Positions 18,616-24,762 of a stretch of DNA of 64,000 nucleotides are shown here, piece by piece (position 1 is the stretch's first letter; each line of letters begins with the position of its first letter). The notes under the pieces are model-generated. The model did no database searches, was not told the origin of the DNA, and saw only the letters and a list, made by a program, of their open reading frames with translations. The position numbers were made by a program, and so were the translations under genes. Origin of the DNA: JAYWDA01 sp043747555 (GTDB lineage Bacteria > Bdellovibrionota > Bdellovibrionia > Bdellovibrionales > Bdellovibrionaceae); the NCBI GenBank assembly GCA_043747555.1, contig JAYTOY010000025.1, positions 1 to 64,000 of the forward strand, written 5' to 3'.

Positions 18616-19743
18616 ATGAAAATCAGTGTTTTAGCCGTCGGAACCGAGCTTACGACCGGGCAAATCAATAATAAGAATTCGTCTTGGATCTCTAAGAAGT
18701 TAAAAGATCTTGGCGTCCTGACGAGCATGCATCTAACAGTCCCAGATGATCGTCCTCTGGTCTTAGAATCCCTGCAAATTTGTGCTGACCACAGTGATGT
18801 GATCTTTGTGACCGGAGGCTTGGGTCCGACCTCAGATGACTTCACCCGTGATGTGATTGCGCAATGGACAGGGCGAACCCTTGAATGGAATGAGCCCGCT
18901 TGGCAGCATGTCGTGCAGCGATTAAGCTCCCGGGGCTTTGCCGTTCGAGATTTTCAAAAGCAGCAATGTTATTTTCCAGCCGGTGCGACCATCTTAGAAA
19001 ATGATCAGGGCACAGCCCATGGATTTTCTATTGAACATAAAAATAAAACTCTTTTTATTCTGCCCGGCCCGCCCCGCGAAATTGAAGCGATTTGGATAAA
19101 AAACATTTCGCATTGGCTGATTGAAAAAACGGCTGGGGTGGACCGTCATATAACTCTTTCCTGGGACACTTTGGGCTACGGCGAGAGTGAAATTGCCAGA
19201 TGGACAGAAGAGGCCTTGATGGGTTCCGATTTAGAAATCGGCTACCGGGTTCATTTACCCTATGTGGAAGTGAAAGTTTCTTATTTAAAGTCTCAGGAAA
19301 CCGCGACGCAAGTTTGGCTTGATAAACTGAACGAAAAAATTGGCGCCATGACTGTTCTTAAAAATGGTGAAGATGCGGCTCAGAAGCTCAGTCAAATTTT
19401 AAAAAGGTTTCCAAAAATTCAAATTTACGATGAGGCCGGCGGAAGTTTTTTATTCACTCGTCTTGAGTTGCCTCTGAGACCCTTAATGCAAAAAAATAAA
19501 ATCTCATTTCATAATTTTATAAGTGAGAATGGAATCGAAATGTCATCCGATTCCGAAGCTCTGATTCTTTTCACTCGCAAGCAGGAAGAAAACCGAGTGC
19601 AGATCGGCTTAGGCTATCGGGGGCAATGGCGTGAAACAATTTTCGAAAGCCCTTTGACCTCGGCTTTAATGAGCGAGCGGCGTCGCCAATATTTTGTGGA
19701 AATGGCCTTGTTCTTTTGGATCCAGCAACTTCAGGACCTTTAG
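18616..19743 (+). CDS. CinA N-terminal (molybdopterin-binding-like) domain protein
   Basis: This is a 375-residue protein. Residues 1-170 are the MoaB/MogA-like domain of CinA: AVGTELTTGQINNKNS, then VIFVTGGLGPTSDDFTRD and FILPGPPREIEAIW. The C-terminal nicotinamide-nucleotide amidase (PncC) domain of full CinA is absent. Residues 180-375 instead hold a middle domain and a divergent tail. Proteins with only this half are related to ADP-ribose/NADH pyrophosphatase CinA proteins in nucleotide repair. The start is preceded by TTGAGG close to the ATG. It is divergent from the acyl-CoA dehydrogenase gene. Confidence 0.82.
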   Translation: MKISVLAVGTELTTGQINNKNSSWISKKLKDLGVLTSMHLTVPDDRPLVLESLQICADHSDVIFVTGGLGPTSDDFTRDVIAQWTGRTLEWNEPAWQHVVQRLSSRGFAVRDFQKQQCYFPAGATILENDQGTAHGFSIEHKNKTLFILPGPPREIEAIWIKNISHWLIEKTAGVDRHITLSWDTLGYGESEIARWTEEALMGSDLEIGYRVHLPYVEVKVSYLKSQETATQVWLDKLNEKIGAMTVLKNGEDAAQKLSQILKRFPKIQIYDEAGGSFLFTRLELPLRPLMQKNKISFHNFISENGIEMSSDSEALILFTRKQEENRVQIGLGYRGQWRETIFESPLTSALMSERRRQYFVEMALFFWIQQLQDL

Positions 19744-19789
19744 TCGGCTGGGCGTTGACGAATTCCGCAATCTGAGTTGACCTATCAGT

Positions 19790-20170
19790 ATGAAGCTTTT
19801 GGTCATCGTCTTTTCTTTTAGCCTTTTGATTCTTTTATTTTTTGCCCCCGAAGGACGTTCACAGTCGGCGGCCAAAATTAAATCCCATGACGAAGTTGTT
19901 CGGGAACAGATGATTGAAATGTCACGCCAGCTCAGCGTCACCTGCACAGAATGTCACAGGGTCGATAATTTTAAAGACGATAAAAAACCTAATTTTAAGA
20001 TTGCCAAAGATCATCTTGAAATTGTCGAGCTTCTTAAATCAAAAGGTTTCGATGGCAAGGCGGGACCCGTGGCCACTTGTTATATGTGTCACCGAGGCGC
20101 ACTGACGCCAGCTTACAAAGAAAATTTGAAAGTTGTTTCGGTTAAAACTGAAGATCGCCCTGCAAAATAG
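19790..20170 (+). CDS. Small exported dihaem c-type cytochrome
   Basis: This is a 126-residue protein with an N-terminal hydrophobic leader ending near GRSQS. It has two haem-binding motifs, CTECH and CYMCH, separated by a KPNFKIAKDH segment and followed by RGALTP. The arrangement (CxxCH, Lys/Pro-rich helix, CxxCHRG) is like small cytochromes related to the photosynthetic reaction-centre cytochrome subunit family, found in many non-phototrophs. It is probably periplasmic and moves electrons. The partner is unknown. Its 3' end overlaps the convergent sirtuin gene by 29 bases. Confidence 0.85.
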   Translation: MKLLVIVFSFSLLILLFFAPEGRSQSAAKIKSHDEVVREQMIEMSRQLSVTCTECHRVDNFKDDKKPNFKIAKDHLEIVELLKSKGFDGKAGPVATCYMCHRGALTPAYKENLKVVSVKTEDRPAK

Positions 20171-20849
20171 CCTTCACCAGCTCAGGAATTTTTTCTGTAG
20201 CAGGTCCAAGAATCACTTCGTCAAAAGAGTTGGCCACAACCGAAGGCTGCAGATTCACTTCAATTTTGTGGGCACTGACAGCGTGTTGTGAAAATGCGGC
20301 GGCCGGATGAACATTTCCAGAAGTTCCAATGGCAATAAAAAGTTGGCAATCGGATATTTTTTCATAAGCTTGATCCATAAAATAAGGCAGCTCGCCAAAC
20401 CAAACAATATCAGGACGAAGGCAATTTTTTTTCTGACATCCCGGGCAAGAAGAATCCATTTCTAGGTCCTCTTCCCAAAAAAATCTTCCCGTGCATTCGA
20501 GACATCGAGCTTTTTTTAATTCACCGTGAATCGACACCATTTTTTTCGAGCCTGCTCTGCCGTGCAAATCATCAACATTTTGCGTGATCAAAAAAACATC
20601 GCCGGACCAATTTTTTTCAAGCTCTGCCAAGGCTTCATGGGCGGCATTTGGATTTACTTTTTTTAATTGGGCTCGGCGTAAATTATAAAACTGATGGACT
20701 AACTGCGGATTTTTTGAAAATCCTTCGGGCGTGGCGACCTCTTCGATTTTGTGATTTTCCCAAAGGCCATTTTGATCGCGGAAGGTCTTAATTCCAGATT
20801 CGGCAGAGATCCCCGCTCCGGTTGAAATGACGATCGATTTTTTATTCAT
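20142..20849 (-). CDS. cobB: NAD-dependent protein deacylase (sirtuin, CobB)
   Basis: This 235-residue sirtuin contains the NAD-binding GAGISAESGI, then FRDQNGLW, the catalytic TQNVDDLH with IHGEL, a four-cysteine zinc module (CLEC and CPGC), and RPDIVWFGE. FYNLRR supplies the Tyr-x-x-Arg pair that in class III sirtuins such as SIRT5 and CobB selects succinyl or malonyl lysines. So deacetylation and desuccinylation are both plausible. It acts in the cytoplasm and links NAD level to enzyme acylation. It is convergent with, and overlaps, the small cytochrome gene. Confidence 0.94.
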   Translation of the reverse strand: MNKKSIVISTGAGISAESGIKTFRDQNGLWENHKIEEVATPEGFSKNPQLVHQFYNLRRAQLKKVNPNAAHEALAELEKNWSGDVFLITQNVDDLHGRAGSKKMVSIHGELKKARCLECTGRFFWEEDLEMDSSCPGCQKKNCLRPDIVWFGELPYFMDQAYEKISDCQLFIAIGTSGNVHPAAAFSQHAVSAHKIEVNLQPSVVANSFDEVILGPATEKIPELVKAILQGDLQF

Positions 20850-20987
20850 AAGCTGTCACTTCCTAGGACAATTCTTTCAAATTCCCGTCAGGATGCAAAG
20901 CCTATAGACGACAGAGCCAGTCTTTTGTAGTGTCAGTGGTATCATTTAATTTAAAAAACCGATAAGATTTCGCTTTAGGAGATAACT

Positions 20988-21173
20988 ATGGGATCCATCA
21001 GCTTGACTCATATCTTGATTGTCGCTTTGGTCGTCATTATTTTTTTTAGCCCGAAGCGCATTCCGCAACTGGGTCAATCCATTGCAAAAGCCATTCGTGG
21101 ATTCAAAAAAGGTCTGACCAGCGACGATGAGACCCGTGACGTGACCAAAAAAGACTCTGATAAAAATTCCTAA
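20988..21173 (+). CDS. tatA: Twin-arginine translocase subunit TatA
   Basis: This is a 61-residue protein with the TatA layout: a short periplasmic start, one membrane helix (THILIVALVVIIFF), a hinge, an amphipathic helix (RIPQLGQSIAKAIRGFKKG) and a charged tail. AGGAG precedes the ATG. One feature is unusual: the hinge normally reads FGP, and here reads FSP, so the near-invariant Gly is Ser. tatB and tatC are not adjacent. A probable Tat substrate, the DUF1552 protein, is encoded at 3086. Confidence 0.9.
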   Translation: MGSISLTHILIVALVVIIFFSPKRIPQLGQSIAKAIRGFKKGLTSDDETRDVTKKDSDKNS

Positions 21174-21180
21174 ATTTATT

Positions 21181-21591
21181 TTATAATTTTTTAAGAATCG
21201 CTTGATAAGCAGCATCGTAAAAGGCCAGCTGTCCCTCGTCGGCTTGTTTGATCAGCTGCTGATAGCGCTCGGTCACCAAAGGAAGACTGGCTCCTGCTGG
21301 AAGTCCTAACACTTGATAGGCGTCCCAGTCGTGGCCGTTATACAAAAATAAAATATTTAATGCTTTTGCATTTTTAACAGCAAGCTCGTCATTCGACAAA
21401 GTCTTCTTTGCCTCGGCTTGACCGTTCGGATTCATTTTTGGTGGCACCGGTCTGTCGCCCATCGGCGTCTCTTGATTGCGCAAGCGCAATTGTGTGGGCG
21501 TATTTCCGACGTTCCTACGTCCCAACCAAAACCAGATCAGGAAGAACGCGGCAAGACCCATATTAATAAAGAAAAACAGTTGGCTGTCCAC
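21181..21591 (-). CDS. Membrane-anchored protein with J-domain-like C-terminus
   Basis: This is a 136-residue protein starting at GTG with no strong ribosome binding site. Residues 5-23 form a membrane helix (FFFINMGLAAFFLIWFWL), followed by a basic and Pro/Asn-rich linker. The last 55 residues (DAYQVLGLPAGASLPLVTERY, then AFYDAAYQAIL) resemble helices I-III of a J-domain, but the HPD tripeptide that activates Hsp70 is not seen. It may be a degenerate J-like domain used for binding. It is divergent from the Mrp gene and convergent with tatA. Function unknown. Confidence 0.65.
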   Translation of the reverse strand: MDSQLFFFINMGLAAFFLIWFWLGRRNVGNTPTQLRLRNQETPMGDRPVPPKMNPNGQAEAKKTLSNDELAVKNAKALNILFLYNGHDWDAYQVLGLPAGASLPLVTERYQQLIKQADEGQLAFYDAAYQAILKKL

Positions 21592-21640
21592 TCGATTTCC
21601 ATTATTGGATGAGGAGCCCTTGGAGGCAAGAGGAGTTGAT

Positions 21641-22432
21641 ATGGCAGCACCAAATCCATTCGATCAACAGAAAGCCATTCCTGGCGTAAAGCACATTATT
21701 GCTGTTAGTTCGGGCAAAGGCGGGGTCGGCAAATCCACTGTCGCCGTTAATTTAGCCGCAGCCCTTGGAAAAAGTAAACGAGTCGGACTTTTAGACGCCG
21801 ACATTTATGGTCCCAGTATTCCTCGAATGCTGGGGGCCCTTCATCAAAAGCCAACAATTACAGCTGACCAAAGATTAGAACCCATCACTCGGTACGGCAT
21901 AAAACTAATGAGCATCGGATTTATCATCGAAGAAGACGCGGCCGTTGTTTGGCGCGGGCCCATGCTTTTTAAAGCCATGGATCAATTTATTCGCGACGTC
22001 AACTGGGGTGAGCTGGATTATCTGATTGTCGATCTGCCGCCGGGCACTGGCGACGTACAATTATCCTTGGTGCAAAAAGTCCCTATCGCCGGCGCGATCG
22101 TCGTCAGTACTCCGCAAAATATTTCCTTTACGGATGTTAAAAAGGCTTTAGATATGTGGAACCGGGTCAGCGTAAAGATTTTAGGCCTCGTTGAAAACAT
22201 GGCCTATATGCTGAACCCAGTGAACGGCGAAAAAATTCAAATGTTTCCTGCTGGGGAACTGGAATCTTATATTCAAAAAAAGAATTTGCTGAAATTAGCA
22301 TCGATTCCATTTAATCCCGCTATTGGACTTTCTAGTGAAGCCGGAGTGCCGCTTTTAGAGAGCCACAGCGCTTCTCATGAATCACAAGAATTTATCAAGT
22401 TAGCAAATCGTCTCATGGAACTGGTCAACTAA
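21641..22432 (+). CDS. Mrp/ApbC-type P-loop ATPase lacking the CxxC motif
   Basis: This is a 263-residue MinD-superfamily ATPase. AGGAG lies just before the ATG at 21641. The deviant Walker A GKGGVGKST is at residues 25-33, followed by DADIYGPSIPRMLG, VWRGPM, DYLIVDLPPGTGD and VVSTPQ. These assign it to Mrp/NBP35 iron-sulfur cluster carriers. The usual C-terminal CPxC that holds the bridging cluster is absent: the segment reads ENMAYMLNPVNGEK, with Asn192 and Asn195 where the cysteines should be. The N-terminal MIP18-type domain is also missing. Cluster transfer by the standard route is therefore doubtful. Confidence 0.88.
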   Translation: MAAPNPFDQQKAIPGVKHIIAVSSGKGGVGKSTVAVNLAAALGKSKRVGLLDADIYGPSIPRMLGALHQKPTITADQRLEPITRYGIKLMSIGFIIEEDAAVVWRGPMLFKAMDQFIRDVNWGELDYLIVDLPPGTGDVQLSLVQKVPIAGAIVVSTPQNISFTDVKKALDMWNRVSVKILGLVENMAYMLNPVNGEKIQMFPAGELESYIQKKNLLKLASIPFNPAIGLSSEAGVPLLESHSASHESQEFIKLANRLMELVN

Positions 22433-22754
22433 GCCCCGTTTACTCGGTCTAAATCATTGATTTTTGGTGACCGTTTCTCAGGATGAAACAGGCTTCTGAA
22501 CTCTTTTGGGAATCTTATGCCCTGCTCTTGCGGCCCAGGCCTTGGTCCTGTTATTCTATAAATGTTGAACGTTAAGCCTGTTGCGGAGATGACAGGCGAG
22601 CTGAGGGAGGACACGGGTGAAGTATCGAATTCACGACCACCACGATGAAGCCATAAAGTGACGACGCTGGAATATAACTTTACAGACATCCCTTTGAGTT
22701 TTCAAAAGTTCTTGGGAATAACACTCACAAGCACTTTTAAAAACTGAGAGGGAA
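22433..22754. other. Intergenic segment, unassigned
   Basis: There is no convincing gene. The minus-strand open frame here has no ribosome binding site and codon use unlike its neighbours. The plus strand contains a small hairpin, GCCTGT and ACAGGC around 22578-22600. The segment leads into the riboswitch RNA and may hold its promoter or a 5' part of the transcript. Confidence 0.35.
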
Positions 22755-22780
22755 GTTAAATTCCCTAGCAACAATTTAAC
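22755..22780. promoter_or_regulatory. Inverted repeat upstream of the riboswitch RNA
   Basis: GTTAAATT (22755-22762) and AATTTAAC (22773-22780) are perfect inverted copies around a ten-base spacer. The element ends about 50 bases before the aptamer and is the right size for a dimeric regulator site. A GATAAT-like -10 lies at 22810-22815. The operator role is inferred. Confidence 0.4.
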
Positions 22781-22827
22781 AGGAGGTTCCTTAGCGGTTT
22801 ACTCTACAGGATAATATCCTTCTTTGC

Positions 22828-22909
22828 CTCAAGGCAAACCTCGCGAAAGCGTGGGTCGCAAAGCTACAGGGGTTCTCCCATCGCAAGATGGAGTGCCAGC
22901 CAGCTGCCA
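22828..22909 (+). ncRNA. Cyclic-di-GMP-I (GEMM) riboswitch, stand-alone
   Basis: The GEMM-I core is well preserved: GGCAAACC at 22833-22840; hairpin P2 closed by the GNRA loop GAAA (22845-22848); GGGTCGCAAAGC at 22853-22864; then P3 with stem CCATC/GATGG around GCAA, and the GCCAGC...GCTGCC closing part. The order and spacing match the Vc2 aptamer. No plus-strand gene follows: extra stems (TCACC/GGTGA, GTCAG/CTGAC) and a strong terminator at 22991 come next, then a convergent minus-strand gene. It is thus an orphan riboswitch RNA, like the abundant merRNA reported in Bdellovibrio bacteriovorus attack-phase cells. Confidence 0.88.
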
Positions 22910-22990
22910 AAGGTCAGAGTCACCCGAGGAAGGTGAGGTACAAATGGAAGGACTGACACATATCAACCAGGATCGGTTTCATTCCCCTTA

Positions 22991-23037
22991 GCCTGCGTGT
23001 TTCATCAAGGTCGATGGCTCGCAGGCACCCTTTTTTC
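22991..23037 (+). terminator. Rho-independent terminator of the riboswitch RNA
   Basis: GCCTGCG (22991-22997) pairs with CGCAGGC (23020-23026); after ACCC comes a run of six T. The loop is long (22 bases). Its place about 80 bases after the aptamer ends the RNA before any gene. Confidence 0.75.
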
Positions 23038-23075
23038 TACGAAGTCTTAAATCAAATCTTCAATTAAATTTCCAA

Positions 23076-24725
23076 TTAATTAGACGCTTGCGCTGCTGGA
23101 ATGACTAACATCGAGCCTACGAAAAGCTTCGACGGATTTTTAATTTTATTTTTCTGTTTTAATGATCCGTAATCGACATTGTATTTTTGAGCGATCAAAT
23201 GCAAGTTCTCACCCCGTCTTACAATATGCTTTAACATTCGCTTGGCTTTCGAGGCTGGGCTGCGCAAAGTCGCTTGCTTAGCCAGTTGCTTATGAGTTCG
23301 GCTTTCATTACGCCCGCCCACTTCACTGGCGGTATCCCCGTTAGGTATCTTTAATTTTAAACCGACCTTCAAGGTGTTACCACGTTGAAGATTATTGATT
23401 CTTTTTAATTGATCCACTGTCGTCTTGTATCTTTTTGCGATTGTAAATAAGGAATCGCCACTTTGAACGATGTAATATCGGGCCGACCCTTCAGCCACTC
23501 CGACAACTGCGGACTGACCCCGAGGTGTTGCTGATACGTTGGTCTTTGCACTTCTTTGACTGACAGGCGTTCGATCAGGAACAGCTAACATAGTTCCGAC
23601 TTTTAATTTTTTCCCTTTGGGAATATCGTTCAGATCGCGAAGATAAGCGACAGAAGTTCGAAATCTGCGAGCGACCGTGTTTAAGTTATCACCGCGTTTA
23701 ATTCGATAATTTTGAACATCGCCAGTATCAGCAATGTACTCTACTTTTTCAACGGTGCTATCGTTAGCCGCAGCAATAGCAATATCTTTTTGTCCCACTG
23801 GAATTCGGATATCTAACATGTTATTAGTTAAAGGTGCGATCTCGCCTTTAAATTTCGGGTTTAAAGCTTTAAAATCTTCATAGTTATAATTCATTTTATC
23901 GGCCATAACGCGCAAATTGACGGGCTTATTAAGAGCAATACTATCGAACTCGATCGGTGGTAAATAATCGATGTCATTAAAATCATATTTTTCAGGATTT
24001 TTTGCAATCAGCTTGGCCGCAATATATTTAGGAATATAATTGATCGTTTCCTTTGGAAAGCGATTTTTCTTGGCCAGTTCCCAAAAGTCGCGAGTGTACT
24101 GACTCATCACTTCTTTTTTGACCCGGTTTTCGCCCACGTTGTAGGACGCCATGGCCAAATACCAAGAGCCAAAAACACTGTATAACCCCTTAAAATAATC
24201 GGCCGCCGCTTGCGTCGCTAAGACGGGATCGCGGCGATCATCCATAAAACGATCGATTTGCAAACCGTATCGTTTTCCAGTGCCTCGGATAAACTGCCAG
24301 TATCCTACGGCAGAAGCATGACTGACAGCTTTAGAACTAAAACCGGATTCGATCATCGCAATATAAAAAATATCTTCAGGAAGGCCGCTATCGCGCAAAA
24401 CTTTTTTCATCAATTTTTCGTAGCGAGTTGAGCGCGCTAAATAACGCTCCATATGCGGTCGCCCTTTCCCTTTGAAATAGGAAATCCACTTTTCAACCAG
24501 TGGATTAACTTCAGAAGGAATATTTTCAAGTTCCTCATCAACCACTTTAGGACCTTCAGGATCAGATAAATGGAAGGATTCGATATCTTTATTCGAATTA
24601 GAGTTAGATGAAACTGAAGACGAGGAGTTTCCAAGACTGGATGATTTTCCAGTTGCACAGGCTGATAAAAGCACAGCCATAACGGATGCGGCCAAAACGC
24701 CGCTGATAGAGCGAACAACTGACAT
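23076..24725 (-). CDS. mltD: MltD-like membrane-bound lytic transglycosylase with three LysM domains
   Basis: This is a lipoprotein of 549 residues. The ATG at 24725 has GGGAGG upstream and the lipobox LLSAC gives Cys23. The GH23 transglycosylase domain at about 90-230 contains MIESGFSSKAVS with catalytic Glu126, then AVGYWQFIRGTGKRYGL and MASYNVGENRV. A helical segment (NYNYEDFKALNPKF) follows. Three LysM domains near 330-375, 405-450 and 500-545 (for example VQSGDSLFTIAKRYKT) should bind peptidoglycan. The enzyme cuts MurNAc-GlcNAc bonds, giving anhydro-muropeptides, at the outer membrane. MltD of E. coli has two LysM. The next gene upstream on the strand is another transglycosylase. Confidence 0.93.
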   Translation of the reverse strand: MSVVRSISGVLAASVMAVLLSACATGKSSSLGNSSSSVSSNSNSNKDIESFHLSDPEGPKVVDEELENIPSEVNPLVEKWISYFKGKGRPHMERYLARSTRYEKLMKKVLRDSGLPEDIFYIAMIESGFSSKAVSHASAVGYWQFIRGTGKRYGLQIDRFMDDRRDPVLATQAAADYFKGLYSVFGSWYLAMASYNVGENRVKKEVMSQYTRDFWELAKKNRFPKETINYIPKYIAAKLIAKNPEKYDFNDIDYLPPIEFDSIALNKPVNLRVMADKMNYNYEDFKALNPKFKGEIAPLTNNMLDIRIPVGQKDIAIAAANDSTVEKVEYIADTGDVQNYRIKRGDNLNTVARRFRTSVAYLRDLNDIPKGKKLKVGTMLAVPDRTPVSQRSAKTNVSATPRGQSAVVGVAEGSARYYIVQSGDSLFTIAKRYKTTVDQLKRINNLQRGNTLKVGLKLKIPNGDTASEVGGRNESRTHKQLAKQATLRSPASKAKRMLKHIVRRGENLHLIAQKYNVDYGSLKQKNKIKNPSKLFVGSMLVIPAAQASN

Positions 24726-24762
24726 GAAACCTCCCAAGGCTTTTAGCGTATCAAATCAGCTC

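Noticed and set aside
22429..22689. Minus-strand open frame of 86 codons next to the riboswitch
   Set aside because: No ribosome binding site, no recognisable domain, and it overlaps the mrp stop. The sequence is better seen as an intergenic region or RNA leader.
22801..22815. Sigma-28 type promoter for the riboswitch RNA
   Set aside because: The GATAA part of a GCCGATAA-like box is present, but no TAAA lies at the required distance upstream.
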